Shown piece by piece: positions 18,087 to 26,982 of a stretch of 64,000 nucleotides of DNA (within the stretch, counting starts at the first letter, position 1; every line of letters starts with the position of its first letter). A program made the translations under genes and the position numbers. The notes below the pieces were generated by a model, which ran no database searches, was not told where the DNA came from, and was given only the letters and a program-made list of their open reading frames with translations. Origin of the DNA: Kitasatospora sp. DSM 101779 (GTDB lineage Bacteria > Actinomycetota > Actinomycetes > Streptomycetales > Streptomycetaceae); the NCBI RefSeq assembly GCF_025655475.1, contig NZ_JAHTIK010000001.1:5942437-6006436 (forward strand), in the 5' to 3' direction.

Positions 18087-18484
18087 TGAAGGAGCAGGGC
18101 AAGATCTTCGGCGGTTTCGCCGCCTTCATCCTGATCATGGCCGTCGTCTACGGTCTGTGGTCCAAGGAGCCGGCCGGCACCACCGCGCTGTTCCTGGCGT
18201 TCGGCCTGTGCGCCTTCATCGGGTACTACCTCGCCTTCACCGCCCGCCGGGTGGACAGCGGCGCGGGTGACAACCCCGAGGCCGAGGTCGCGGACGACGC
18301 CGGCGAGGTGGGCTTCTTCGCCCCGCACAGCTGGCAGCCGCTCGCGCTGGCCATCGGCGGCGCGCTGGCCTTCCTCGGTGTGATCTTCGGCTGGTGGCTG
18401 CTCTGGTGGTCGCTGCCGATCATCCTGGTCGGCATCTACGGCTGGGTCTTCGAGTTCTACCGCGGCGAGGACCAGAACCAGTAG
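18086..18484 (+). CDS. ctaF: Cytochrome c oxidase subunit IV (CtaF)
   Basis: A 132-residue actinobacterial subunit IV with four hydrophobic helices: IFGGFAAFILIMAVVYGLW, a second near residue 38, and two after about residue 85. It is specific to the actinobacterial aa3 oxidase within the bc1-aa3 supercomplex. The ATG overlaps the ctaD stop by one base, and a strong hairpin follows 20 bases after its own stop. Confidence 0.94.
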   Translation: MKEQGKIFGGFAAFILIMAVVYGLWSKEPAGTTALFLAFGLCAFIGYYLAFTARRVDSGAGDNPEAEVADDAGEVGFFAPHSWQPLALAIGGALAFLGVIFGWWLLWWSLPIILVGIYGWVFEFYRGEDQNQ

Positions 18485-18504
18485 GTTCCGGCACGTCAGG
18501 CCTG

Positions 18505-18536
18505 GGGCCGGGCACCCCCGAGGGGGAGCCCGGCCC
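18505..18536 (+). terminator. Terminator of ctaCDF
   Basis: A stem GGGCCGGGC/GCCCGGCCC with an inner CCCCC/GGGGG extension across mismatched As, followed by TTCG. It lies just after the ctaF stop. Confidence 0.85.
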
Positions 18537-18666
18537 TTCGCCGTGCCCGCACTCACGCTCCGTCGCCGCCTCACCCGCCCGGTCCAACGGTGCCGTCTCC
18601 GGGGTGCTGACCGCTCCCGGCCGTTCCTAGGCTCTGGTACATCGTCGGGAGACCTCGGAGGCACCG

Positions 18667-19935
18667 GTGAACGGTTGTCGGAGACTCGCACACGGCAAGG
18701 CCGGCATAACGGCCCTCATCCTGCTGGCCCCGATCGCGGCCTGCTCGTCCGGAGGCCAGGACCAGTCGGTCGGGCCGGTCACCCGCACGGTCGACGCCGC
18801 ACCACTGGTGCGGACCTCGGCCGGGGAACGGGTGGACCCCGCCAAGCCCTTCACGGTGACCGCCGAACCCGGCAGCACCCTCACGGACGTCACCGTCACC
18901 GGCCCGGACGGCCGGCTGGTGACCGGGAAGCTGGCCGACGACGGGCGCAGCTGGCAGACCACCGGACGGCTGCGGGCGGGTACCGCCTACACCGCCCGAA
19001 TAGCCGCCGACGACGGCAAGGGCGGCCGCGGCGAGACCACCACCGCGTTCAGCACGCTGGCCGCGAAGAACCTGCTCACCGCCCAGCTCGGCCCGGACTC
19101 CTCCGGCAGCGGCGTCTACGGCGTCGGCCAGCCGCTCACGGTGAAGCTCTCCGCCCCGGTCAAGGACCCCGCGGCCCGCCGCGAGGTCGAGCAGGGCCTC
19201 ACCGTCACCTCCCAGCCCGCCGTGACCGGCGCCTGGTACTGGGTGGACGACAGCAACCTGCACTTCCGCCCCGAGCAGTACTGGCCGGCCAACGCCACGG
19301 TGAAGCTCTCCTTCGACCTCACCGGCGCCGCGATATCCGACGGCCTGTACGGCGGCGAGCCGAGCAGCCTCTCCTTCCGCACCGGGGACCGCGTGGAGGC
19401 CGTCGTGGACGCCGCCACCCACGAGCTGACGTACCGCCGCAACGGCGAAGTGGTCCGCACGATCCCGGTCACCACCGGCAAGCCGGGTTTCGACACCCGC
19501 AACGGCATCAAGGTGGTCCTCGGTCAGGAGGCCACCGTCCGGATGAGCGGCGAGACGATCGGCATCGCCGCCGGCAGCGCCGACTCCTACGACCTGCAGG
19601 TGGAATGGGCCACCCGGGTGACCTGGAGCGGCGAGTACGTGCACGCGGCCCCGTGGTCGGTCGGCTCCCAGGGCAAGGCCAATGTCAGCCACGGCTGCAC
19701 CGGGATGAGCACGGAGAACGCCAAGTGGTTCTTCGACAACACCCGGGTCGGCGACATCGTCCAGGTCGTCAACAGCCTCGGCCACGAGATGGAGCCGTTC
19801 GGCAACGGCTACGGGGACTGGAACATCAACTGGACGGACTACGTGAAGCACTCGGCGACGGGCGCCCAGGTCTCCACCGTGGGCAGCGCCGACACGGCCG
19901 TCCAGGCCTCCGGGGACATGCAGCCCCAGCTCTGA
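18667..19935 (+). CDS. Lipoprotein L,D-transpeptidase (YkuD domain, Ig-like N-terminal domains)
   Basis: Ldts form 3-3 crosslinks in peptidoglycan. This 422-residue protein has a signal peptide with lipobox PIAAC near residue 25, two beta-rich Ig-like domains (residues about 40-250), and a YkuD catalytic domain. That domain contains ATRVTWSGEYVHAA and the active-site motif SHGCTGMS with Cys344. The Gly/Thr after the Cys replaces the more usual Arg. The start is GTG at 18667 after CGGAGG. It lies between ctaCDF and a convergent GntR gene, and its cell-wall role fits the nearby NlpC/P60 genes. Confidence 0.93.
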   Translation: MNGCRRLAHGKAGITALILLAPIAACSSGGQDQSVGPVTRTVDAAPLVRTSAGERVDPAKPFTVTAEPGSTLTDVTVTGPDGRLVTGKLADDGRSWQTTGRLRAGTAYTARIAADDGKGGRGETTTAFSTLAAKNLLTAQLGPDSSGSGVYGVGQPLTVKLSAPVKDPAARREVEQGLTVTSQPAVTGAWYWVDDSNLHFRPEQYWPANATVKLSFDLTGAAISDGLYGGEPSSLSFRTGDRVEAVVDAATHELTYRRNGEVVRTIPVTTGKPGFDTRNGIKVVLGQEATVRMSGETIGIAAGSADSYDLQVEWATRVTWSGEYVHAAPWSVGSQGKANVSHGCTGMSTENAKWFFDNTRVGDIVQVVNSLGHEMEPFGNGYGDWNINWTDYVKHSATGAQVSTVGSADTAVQASGDMQPQL

Positions 19936-19960
19936 CCCCCGGGCCCGACCGGCCGGGCCC

Positions 19961-20329
19961 TCAGCCGCGGTAGGCCACCTGCAGGGCCGTGTGAACGGCC
20001 GCCAGGGCCTCCTCCGGGCCGAGGCCCAGCCGGTGCACCCGCTCCGCGAACTCGGCCGCCGCCGAGGCCGCCAGCCGGTGGGCACTGTCCCCGGTCGCGG
20101 CGATCGTGGTGCCCCGCCGGCCGTGGGTCTCCACCACCCCGTCGGCCTCCAGCTCCCGGTACGCGCGGGCGACGGTGTTCGCCGCCAGCCCCAGCTCCTC
20201 GGCCAGCGCCCGGACGGTGGGGAGCTTGAGGCCCACGGGCAGCTCCCCGCTGCGGGCCCGCTCCGCGATCTGGCTCCGCACCTGTTCGTACGGGGGAGTG
20301 GCGGCGGTGTGATCGATGGTCAGCTGCAC
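19961..20329 (-). CDS. Short GntR-family transcriptional regulator (YtrA-like)
   Basis: A 122-residue protein. The winged helix-turn-helix contains YEQVRSQIAERARSGELPVG and LPTVRALAEELGLAANTVARAYRELEADGVV, followed by only a short helical tail. This is typical of the YtrA subfamily that often controls ABC transporters. The GTG at 20329 gives the family N-terminus VQLTIDHTAATPPYEQ. No transporter is adjacent, so its target is unknown. It lies downstream of, and on the same strand as, the qcr operon but is separated by a strong terminator. Confidence 0.88.
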   Translation of the reverse strand: MQLTIDHTAATPPYEQVRSQIAERARSGELPVGLKLPTVRALAEELGLAANTVARAYRELEADGVVETHGRRGTTIAATGDSAHRLAASAAAEFAERVHRLGLGPEEALAAVHTALQVAYRG

Positions 20330-20401
20330 GCGCCCATTGTGACAGGGCCCCGGACGGCGGGCCCGGGGTGCGCCCGGGTGCACGCCCCGGGTACGCGAAG
20401 G

Positions 20402-20437
20402 CCGAGGGCCCCTGCCGGGTTCGGCAGGGGCCCTCGG
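20402..20437 (-). terminator. Terminator of the ctaE-qcrCAB transcript
   Basis: A perfect 16-bp stem CCGAGGGCCCCTGCCG / CGGCAGGGGCCCTCGG with a four-base loop, located 22 bases beyond the qcrB stop. Confidence 0.9.
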
Positions 20438-20458
20438 GCTGTGGCGATCTCTACGGGA

Positions 20459-22117
20459 TCAGTGGTGGCCGTGGCCGCTGGTGATCTCGTGGTGCTCCTC
20501 GGCGGTCGGCTTGGCGATCTGGCCGCCCTCGCCGTAGAAGGCCTCGGAGAGCTTGGCGCGGGTCTTCGCGATCGGGCCGGCCTTGCGGGCCACACCGTTC
20601 TCGTCGACCTCGGCCGGCAGCTCGAGCGGCTGCGGCTGCTCGTGCGCCGTGAGCTTGTACAGCTTGTCCTGCGGCAGCTGCTCGTGGATCTCGACGAACT
20701 CACCGTGCGGCAGGCGCTTGATGACGCCGCTCTCGCGGCCGTGCAGCACCTTGTCCTTGTCGCGGCGCTGCAGACCCAGGCACCACCGCTTGGTGATGAA
20801 GAAGGTCAGCACCGGGACGACGAAGAAGCCGACACGGACGAAGTAGGTGATCGAGTTGATCGACAGGTGCAGGTGCGTCGCCAGCAGGTCGTTGCCACCG
20901 CCGATGAGCAGCAGCACGTACAGGCTGATCCAGGCCGCGCCGAAGCCGGTGCGGACGGGGGCGTTGCGCGGGCGGTCGGCGATGTGGTGCTCGCGCTTGT
21001 CGCCGGTGACCCAGGCCTCGATGAACGGGTAGACCCAGATGGCCATCAGGACCAGCGGGAAGACCATCAGCGGGATGAACACGCCCAGGTTCAGGGTGTG
21101 GCCCCAGGCGCGGATCTCCCAGCCCGGCATGACGCGGATCAGGCCCTCGGAGAAGCCCATGTACCAGTCCGGCTGGGCGTCGGTCGACACCTGGTCGGGG
21201 CGGTACGGGCCGTACGCCCAGATCGGGTTGACGGTCGCGATCGCCGAGGCGGCCGCGATGACGCCGAACACCAGGAAGAAGAAGCCACCGGCCTTGGCCA
21301 TGTAGACCGGCATCAGCGGCATGCCGACGACGTTCTTCTCGGTGCGGCCGGGGCCCGCGAACTGGGTGTGCTTGTGGTAGAAGACCAGGATCAGGTGGGC
21401 CACCAGCAGGCCCAGCATGATGCCCGGGATCAGCAGCACGTGGATGGTGAAGAACCGCGGCACGATGTCGGTGCCGGGGAACTGACCGCCGTACAGGAAG
21501 AACTGCAGGTACGTGCCGACCAGCGGCACCGCCAGGATCGCGCCCTCCATGAAGCGGATACCGGTACCGGACAGCAGGTCGTCCGGCAGCGAGTAGCCCA
21601 TGAAGCCGTCGAACATGCCGAGGAAGAGCAGACCGGCGCCGAAGAGCCAGTTGATCTCACGCGGCTTGCGGAACGCGCCGGTGAAGAAGACGCGCATCAT
21701 GTGCACCAGCATCGCGGCGACGAAGACGATCGCCGCCCAGTGGTGGATCTGGCGGATCAGCAGACCGCCGCGCACCTCGAAGCTGATGTCCATGGTCGAG
21801 GCGTAGGCCTCGGACATCCGGATGCCGTTGAGCGGGGCGTACGTACCGTGGTACACGGTCTCGGCCATGCTCGGCTTGAAGAACAGCGTCAGGTAGACGC
21901 CGGTCAGGATGATGATGATGAACGTGTAGAGGCAGATCTCGCCCAGCATGAAGGACCAGTGGTCCGGGAAGATCTTGCGCAGGTTGGACTTGGCGAGGGT
22001 GTAGATACCCAGCCGTCCGTCCGTCCAGTCAGCGGCAGCCTCGAACTTGTTCGCGGGCTTGGCGCGGGTGCTGGCCGGCTTGGAGGCGCCGGAAGTGGCG
22101 CTGTTCGCGGTGCTCAC
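20459..22117 (-). CDS. qcrB: Cytochrome bc1 complex cytochrome b subunit (QcrB)
   Basis: The haem b subunit of the menaquinol-cytochrome c oxidoreductase, 552 residues with about eight or nine membrane helices. Conserved features are the Qo segment HHWAAIVFVAAMLVHMMRVF with haem histidines, GYSLPDDLLSGTG, and the paired histidines in FFTIHVLLIPG. A long cytoplasmic C-terminal tail ending HEITSGHGHH is typical of Actinobacteria. The GTG at 22117 overlaps the qcrA stop by four bases. Confidence 0.97.
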   Translation of the reverse strand: MSTANSATSGASKPASTRAKPANKFEAAADWTDGRLGIYTLAKSNLRKIFPDHWSFMLGEICLYTFIIIILTGVYLTLFFKPSMAETVYHGTYAPLNGIRMSEAYASTMDISFEVRGGLLIRQIHHWAAIVFVAAMLVHMMRVFFTGAFRKPREINWLFGAGLLFLGMFDGFMGYSLPDDLLSGTGIRFMEGAILAVPLVGTYLQFFLYGGQFPGTDIVPRFFTIHVLLIPGIMLGLLVAHLILVFYHKHTQFAGPGRTEKNVVGMPLMPVYMAKAGGFFFLVFGVIAAASAIATVNPIWAYGPYRPDQVSTDAQPDWYMGFSEGLIRVMPGWEIRAWGHTLNLGVFIPLMVFPLVLMAIWVYPFIEAWVTGDKREHHIADRPRNAPVRTGFGAAWISLYVLLLIGGGNDLLATHLHLSINSITYFVRVGFFVVPVLTFFITKRWCLGLQRRDKDKVLHGRESGVIKRLPHGEFVEIHEQLPQDKLYKLTAHEQPQPLELPAEVDENGVARKAGPIAKTRAKLSEAFYGEGGQIAKPTAEEHHEITSGHGHH

Positions 22118-23178
22118 GGCCGCTCCCAGTAGCTCGGGCCGACGGGCTCCTGGAAGTCGCCGGTGGCGACCAGGAAGCCCTTCTCGTCAGTGGTGATCTT
22201 CAGCTGCGGCAGCGGGTGGCCGGCCGGGCCGAAGATGACGCGCGCGCCGTCCGCCAGGTCGAAGGTCGACTGGTGGCAGGGGCAGAGCGCGTGGTGCGTC
22301 TGCTGCTCGTAGAGGCTGATCGGGCAGCCGACGTGGGTGCAGATCTTCGAGTAGGCGAGGATGCCCTCGAAGCCGAGGTCCGCGGACTTCCGGTCCTTCA
22401 GGTCCTCCGGAGCGATCCGGATGATCATCAGGGCGTCCTTGGCGATCTGCTCCTGGAAGAACTCCTGGTCCTCCTCCAGGCCCTCGGGCTTGGCGAAGGT
22501 CAGCGAGCCGGTGACGATGTCCTCGGGCTTCATCGGCTCGTTGGTGTTCATGTTGATCAGCTTGAGGGGCTTGGCCGGGGTGGCCACCTCCCAGCCGGTG
22601 TGCGCCAGCTTGTCCTCGGGCAGCGGGCCCAGGTCGCGCAGCAGCACCACACCGGACAGCGGCACCAGGGCCATCGAGCCGATCAGGGTGTTGCGGAGCA
22701 TCTTGCGGCGGCCGAAGCCGGACTCCGCGGCGCCCGTCTTGAACTGCTCGATGACGTCGGCACGCAGCTCGTCGTCGGCCTCGATCGGGTGGCGCTCGGC
22801 CGGGATCTCGTGGTCCGACATCAGGGTGCGCGCCCAGTGGACGGCGCCCGCGCCGATGCAGAAGAGCGCCACACCGAGGGTCATGCCGAGCGCGAAGTTC
22901 AGCGCGCTGACGTGGCCCAGCGGGAAGATGTAGACGATCTTGTCGATGTCGATGGCCACGTACGAGGCGATGAAGCCCACGGTGGCGAGCATCGAGACGA
23001 TGAACAGCAGGGAGACCTGCCGCTCCGCGCGCTTGGCGGCGCGCTCGTCGATGTCGGTCCGGCGCGGCTCGTGGGCCGGCAGACCGGGGTCGGCGAACGG
23101 GTCGCCGTGGACGGCGGCCTCGTGCCCTTCGGAGCCGTGCGACTCCGGCAGCTTCTCGTCAGACATCTCGTGGCTCAT
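22114..23178 (-). CDS. qcrA: Cytochrome bc1 complex Rieske iron-sulfur subunit (QcrA)
   Basis: A 354-residue actinobacterial Rieske protein. It has an acidic N-terminal region and three transmembrane helices (around residues 55-75, 88-110 and 165-185) instead of one. The 2Fe-2S domain has CTHVGCPISLYE and CPCHQSTFD, giving two Cys and two His ligands plus disulfide cysteines. The ATG at 23178 lies within the qcrC stop overlap, so qcrC, qcrA and qcrB are coupled. Confidence 0.96.
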   Translation of the reverse strand: MSHEMSDEKLPESHGSEGHEAAVHGDPFADPGLPAHEPRRTDIDERAAKRAERQVSLLFIVSMLATVGFIASYVAIDIDKIVYIFPLGHVSALNFALGMTLGVALFCIGAGAVHWARTLMSDHEIPAERHPIEADDELRADVIEQFKTGAAESGFGRRKMLRNTLIGSMALVPLSGVVLLRDLGPLPEDKLAHTGWEVATPAKPLKLINMNTNEPMKPEDIVTGSLTFAKPEGLEEDQEFFQEQIAKDALMIIRIAPEDLKDRKSADLGFEGILAYSKICTHVGCPISLYEQQTHHALCPCHQSTFDLADGARVIFGPAGHPLPQLKITTDEKGFLVATGDFQEPVGPSYWERP

Positions 23179-23981
23179 GACTTCTTGGCCTTGGTGGTGT
23201 GGGCGGCGACCCAGATCGCGGTCACGATGAGCGCACCGAGGGCGAAGATCCAGCCGAACAGACCCTCGGTCACCGGACCGAGGCTGCCCAGGGACAGGCC
23301 GCCGGGGCTGGGCTCGTCGTTGGTGTGGCTGACGAAGGCCACGATCTGCTTCTTCTGCTCCTCCGGCATGGTGGTGTCGGGGAACGACGGCATGTTCTGC
23401 GGGCCGGTCTGCATGGCCTCGTAGATGTGCTTCGGGGAGGTGTTCTCCAGCGTCGGGGCGTACTTGCCCTTCGTCAGGGCGCCGCCCTTGCCCGCGAAGT
23501 TGTGGCACTGGGCGCAGTTGGTCCGGAAGAGCTCGCCGCCCTTGGCCACGTCGTTCGGGTCGGTGGAGGTGTACTGCTCCTTGGTCGGAGCGACCGGGCC
23601 GGGGCCGAGGGAGGCCACGTAGGCGGCCAGCTGGTCGATCTGCGCCTGGGAGTAGACGACCTTCTTGGAGGGCACCTGGGCGCCGCTCTGCTGGGCCGGC
23701 ATGCGGCCGGTGCCGACCTGGAAGTCGACCGCGGCGGAGCCCACGCCCACCAGGCTCGGGCCGTCGGAGCTGCCCTGGCCGTCGAGGCCGTGGCAGGAGG
23801 AGCAGCCCACGGCGAAGAGCTTCTTGCCCTCTTCGATCGCGAGCGACTGCGCGGAGGTGTCGGCCTGCGCCTTCTCGGCGGGCGCGAACGCGGCGTACAG
23901 CCCCCCGGTGGCCGCCAGGGCGAGAAGTAGGACGACCAGCGCCGCCAGTGGGTGGCGCCGTCGTGCGGAGAGCTTTTTCAC
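23175..23981 (-). CDS. qcrC: Dihaem cytochrome c of the bc1 complex (QcrC)
   Basis: A 268-residue protein with a basic N-terminus and membrane helix (residues 10-33). Two c-type domains bind haem through CSSCH (Cys60, Cys63, His64) and CAQCH (Cys156, Cys159, His160). A C-terminal membrane anchor lies near residues 238-262. This cytochrome cc wires bc1 directly to CtaC without a soluble cytochrome c. The start is GTG at 23981. The gap to ctaE is about 155 bases, so a second promoter is possible. Confidence 0.96.
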   Translation of the reverse strand: MKKLSARRRHPLAALVVLLLALAATGGLYAAFAPAEKAQADTSAQSLAIEEGKKLFAVGCSSCHGLDGQGSSDGPSLVGVGSAAVDFQVGTGRMPAQQSGAQVPSKKVVYSQAQIDQLAAYVASLGPGPVAPTKEQYTSTDPNDVAKGGELFRTNCAQCHNFAGKGGALTKGKYAPTLENTSPKHIYEAMQTGPQNMPSFPDTTMPEEQKKQIVAFVSHTNDEPSPGGLSLGSLGPVTEGLFGWIFALGALIVTAIWVAAHTTKAKKS

Positions 23982-24135
23982 GGATTAACCCCGGTGTCAG
24001 GATCTGGTCGGCTGGGTGGCTGCGCCCGTGGGACCGGTCTGCTCGGGGCCGGTACCCGGGTCGGGGCGGACTGTCGGCGGGGCTCCCGCGCGGGGCGGGT
24101 GCTCTCCGGCCGGCGGCCAGCGACCTGATCAGCCT

Positions 24136-24756
24136 TTACTTGATCAGGTAGATGGTCGCGAACAGGCCGATCCACACGACGTCGACGAAGTGCCAGTAGT
24201 ACGACACCACGATCGCGGCGGTGGCCTGCTCGTGCGTGAACCGCCTGGCGGCGTACGTCCGCCCCAGGACCAGCAGGAAGGCGATCAGACCACCCGTCAC
24301 GTGCAGGCCGTGGAAGCCGGTGGTCAGGTAGAACACCGTGCCGTACGGGTCGGAGGACAGCGAAAGGCCGTCCACCTTGACCAGCTCGGTGTACTCGAAG
24401 ATCTGGCCGCCGATGAAGATCGCGCCCATCACGAAGGTGATGTAGAACCACGAGCGGAGCTTCTTCACGTCACCGCGCTCGGCGGCGAAGACGCCGAGCT
24501 GGCAGGTGAGGGAGGAGAGCACCAGGATCGTGGTGTTCACCGAGGAGAACGGCACGTTGAGGGCGTCCGCCTTCTCGGTCCAGAACTCTGAGCCCATGAC
24601 CGAGCGGAGCGTGAAGTACATCGCGAACAGGGCCGCGAAGAACATCAGCTCGGAGCTCAGCCAGACGATGGTTCCGACGCTGACCAGGTTCGGCCTGTTG
24701 ACCGCTCCGTGCGCGTGTCCGGTTTCTGTTGCTGTTGCTGTCGCCACGACGGACAT
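24136..24756 (-). CDS. ctaE: Cytochrome c oxidase subunit III (CtaE)
   Basis: A 206-residue integral membrane protein with five hydrophobic helices and family motifs [24 protein letters not shown] and [14 protein letters not shown]. The ATG at 24756 begins [17 protein letters not shown]. It heads the leftward ctaE-qcrCAB group and is thus separated from ctaCDF by 6 kb, the usual actinobacterial split of the aa3 oxidase genes. Confidence 0.96.
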   Translation of the reverse strand: MSVVATATATETGHAHGAVNRPNLVSVGTIVWLSSELMFFAALFAMYFTLRSVMGSEFWTEKADALNVPFSSVNTTILVLSSLTCQLGVFAAERGDVKKLRSWFYITFVMGAIFIGGQIFEYTELVKVDGLSLSSDPYGTVFYLTTGFHGLHVTGGLIAFLLVLGRTYAARRFTHEQATAAIVVSYYWHFVDVVWIGLFATIYLIK

Positions 24757-25080
24757 TATGTCGGTCCCTTATTCCGTCTTCACGCCGGGGGGTGCTCCTC
24801 GGAGTGTCCGGTGCGTGCGGTACGCCCCCCTGGGCCTGGCCTGCGCGGACGTGCGGCGCTGCTCCGCCCGGGTGTCCGTTTTCTGACGGTTGTTCGGGGT
24901 GGGTGACACGGAGTACCCCGCGCGGGTGAGATCCCGGGCGCGGCGGCTTGAGGGAGATCGCGTCAGGTACTCACCGGGACGGCCCCGCCGGAGTAGCATC
25001 CGGAGGTGAACGTGGTCCGGATCACACTGGGCCGTTCGGAGCGGCACATATAAGAGGACGAGCACCCGGGAGCAGGGCCC
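24757..25080. other. Divergent intergenic region, ctaE / receiver-like gene
   Basis: About 324 bases without a convincing gene. It should contain the ctaE promoter. A TATAAG hexamer near 25049 in front of the rightward gene could be a -10 element, but no good -35 box is placed before it. Confidence 0.45.
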
Positions 25081-25506
25081 ATGGCGCACACGACCGACGA
25101 GACGCTCACCGTTCTCGTCTACAGCGACGACCGCAACACCCGCGAGCAGGTCACCCTGGCGCTGGGCCGCCGGCCCGCCGCGGACCTCCCCGCCGTCGAG
25201 TACCTGGAGTGCGCCACCACCCCGGCGGTGCTCCGCGCCCTCGAACGGGGCGGCGTCGACCTGTGCGTGCTGGACGGCGAGGCCGTCCCCGCGGGCGGCC
25301 TCGGCCTCACCCGCCAGCTCAAGGACGAGATCTACGGCTGCCCGCCGGTGCTCGTCCTGATCGGCCGGCCGCAGGACTCCTGGCTCGCCGCCTGGAGCCG
25401 CGCCGACGCCGCCATCGCGCAGCCCGTCGACCCGGTCGCCCTCGCCGAGGCCGCGGCCACCCTGCTCCGCGCCCGGATCGCCAAGCGGACGCCCGCCCAC
25501 CGCTGA
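25081..25506 (+). CDS. Stand-alone receiver-like protein, degenerate
   Basis: A 141-residue protein with the alternating beta/alpha layout of a response-regulator receiver and no output domain. The acidic pair is present (YSDD, residues 14-17), and Asp65 in DLCVLDGEAVP sits at the phosphoacceptor position. The conserved Thr/Ser after beta4 is Gly in VLVLIGRP, and the invariant Lys before Pro in beta5 is Gln114 (AIAQPVD). It may therefore not be phosphorylated normally. It lies between ctaE (divergent) and trpD; its function is unknown. Confidence 0.82.
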   Translation: MAHTTDETLTVLVYSDDRNTREQVTLALGRRPAADLPAVEYLECATTPAVLRALERGGVDLCVLDGEAVPAGGLGLTRQLKDEIYGCPPVLVLIGRPQDSWLAAWSRADAAIAQPVDPVALAEAAATLLRARIAKRTPAHR

Positions 25507-25635
25507 CGGGCCGCGGCACCACCCGTCTCAGCAGGAGAGAAGGGGCGGCGGGATCGGCGCGGCCGCCCGCCGCCGCTCGCTAGGCTGACTCCGTCCCTTG
25601 TATCGGCGCACTACCGATGAGAGCTGGAGTCGGCC

Positions 25636-26709
25636 ATGGTGAACGTGAACCCTGCGAACGGCGGCAAGGACCCCGTGCAGGTGGTCCGCACCTGGCCCGA
25701 CGTCCTGTCGGCACTGCTGCGCGGCGAGGACCTCGCGGAGACGGACACCGCCTGGGCGATGGACCAGATCATGAGCGGCGAGGCCTCGCCCGTCCAGGTC
25801 GCCGGCTTCATGGTCGCGCTGCGGGCCAAGGGCGAGACGGTCGAGGAGATCGCCGGCCTGGTCGACGCGATGTACGCGCACGCCGAGCCGCTGCACATCC
25901 CCGGCCCGGCCGTCGACATCGTCGGCACCGGCGGCGACCGCGCGAAGACCGTCAACATCTCCACCATGTCGGCGATCGTCGCCGCCGCGGCCGGCGCCAA
26001 GGTCGTCAAGCACGGCAACCGGGCCTCGTCCTCCGCCTCCGGCTCCTCCGACGTGCTGGAGAAGCTCGGCATCAGCCTCGACCTCGGCGCCCGCCGGGTC
26101 GCCGAGGTGGCCGAGGAGGTCGGTCTGACCTTCTGCTTCGCGGCGAAGTTCCACCCCGCGATGCGGCACGCGGCCACCGCGCGGGCCGGACTCGGCGTGC
26201 CCACCGCCTTCAACATCCTCGGCCCGCTGACCAACCCGGCCCACGTCACCTCGCACGCCGTCGGCTGCTTCGACACCCGGCTCGCCGGGCTGATCGCCGG
26301 CGTCTTCGCCCGGCGCGGTGCCACCGCCCTGGTCTTCCGCGGCGACGACGGCCTCGACGAACTGACCGTCTGCACCACCTCGCACGTGTGGATCGTCAAG
26401 GACGGCACCGTCACCGAGACGGACTTCGACCCGCGGGACGTCGGGATCGAACTCGCCGGGATCGAGGCGCTGCGGGGGGCCGACGCCGAGCACAACGCGG
26501 GCGTCGCACGGCGGCTGTTCGCCGGTGAGCGGGGGCCGGTGCGGGACGCCGTCCTGCTCAACACCGCGGCGGCCCTGGCCGCACTCGACCTCACCGGCGC
26601 ACCGCTCACCGAGCAGCTCGCGGCCGGGATCGAGCGGGCGGCCGCGGCCATCGACTCCGGCGCCGCCGAGGCCACGCTCAAGCGCTGGGCCGAGGCGACC
26701 AACAAGTAG
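25636..26709 (+). CDS. trpD: Anthranilate phosphoribosyltransferase (TrpD)
   Basis: TrpD attaches phosphoribose to anthranilate in tryptophan synthesis. The 357 residues include [17 protein letters not shown] (pyrophosphate loop), [15 protein letters not shown] and [11 protein letters not shown]. The ATG at 25636 follows GGAG. It stands alone, 27 kb from the fused anthranilate synthase, the scattered arrangement usual in streptomycetes. Confidence 0.96.
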   Translation: MVNVNPANGGKDPVQVVRTWPDVLSALLRGEDLAETDTAWAMDQIMSGEASPVQVAGFMVALRAKGETVEEIAGLVDAMYAHAEPLHIPGPAVDIVGTGGDRAKTVNISTMSAIVAAAAGAKVVKHGNRASSSASGSSDVLEKLGISLDLGARRVAEVAEEVGLTFCFAAKFHPAMRHAATARAGLGVPTAFNILGPLTNPAHVTSHAVGCFDTRLAGLIAGVFARRGATALVFRGDDGLDELTVCTTSHVWIVKDGTVTETDFDPRDVGIELAGIEALRGADAEHNAGVARRLFAGERGPVRDAVLLNTAAALAALDLTGAPLTEQLAAGIERAAAAIDSGAAEATLKRWAEATNK

Positions 26710-26736
26710 CGGAGCCGCCGAGGGCGCGCGGGGCAC

Positions 26737-26770
26737 CTCCCGGCCGAAGGCCGGGTACCCCGCGCGCCCG
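26737..26770. repeat. Short palindromic intergenic element after trpD
   Basis: GGGGCACCTCCCGGCCGAAG followed by GCCGGGTACCCC forms a GC-rich hairpin just after the trpD stop and may terminate it. The same CACCTCCCGGCCGAAGGCCG core recurs at 40797-40816 and its left part at 9906. Confidence 0.55.
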
Positions 26771-26777
26771 ACCGTGC

Positions 26778-26807
26778 TTGACCGGTTGCACAGCGGTCAC
26801 CTAGAGT
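26778..26807 (+). promoter_or_regulatory. Promoter of the SAM-IV riboswitch transcript
   Basis: TTGACC (26778-26783) and TAGAGT (26802-26807) are separated by 18 bases, a good match to the vegetative HrdB-type promoter. The predicted start, about 26814, falls right at the 5' edge of the riboswitch. Confidence 0.75.
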
Positions 26808-26815
26808 CCTGCACA

Positions 26816-26935
26816 GGTCATGAGTGGCAGCGTCAAGCCCCAGCTTGCTGTCCGGCAACCCTCCGTCCGTGGCGGGGTGCCCTGGGTGAGGACCGGGCCG
26901 TGCGGCGAACCGTCCGCGTGGCAAGCGCGGACTTC
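26816..26935 (+). ncRNA. SAM-IV riboswitch
   Basis: The leader matches the SAM-IV class almost base for base: GGTCATGAGTGGCAGCGTCA at the 5' side, AGCTTGCTGTCCGGCAACCC in the core, then GGCGGGGTGCCCTGGGTGAG closing with GGACC, and the 3' pseudoknot part GTGGCAAGCGCGGAC. SAM-IV binds S-adenosylmethionine and switches off sulfur-metabolism genes. It lies 50 bases before the aminotransferase start; the following CCCCGGGGTCCTCACCCCG region may take part in blocking translation or in termination. Confidence 0.93.
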
Positions 26936-26982
26936 CGGCGATGCATCCCCGGGGTCCTCACCCCGTGAAGGAGTGCATCCTC

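Noticed and set aside
26710-26982. Leader read as SAM-I or SAM-II riboswitch
   Set aside because: The blocks GGTCATGAGTGGCAGC and GGTGCCCTGGGTGAGGACC with the 3' pseudoknot fit SAM-IV; the SAM-I CTTATCNAGAG kink-turn start and the SAM-II pattern are missing.
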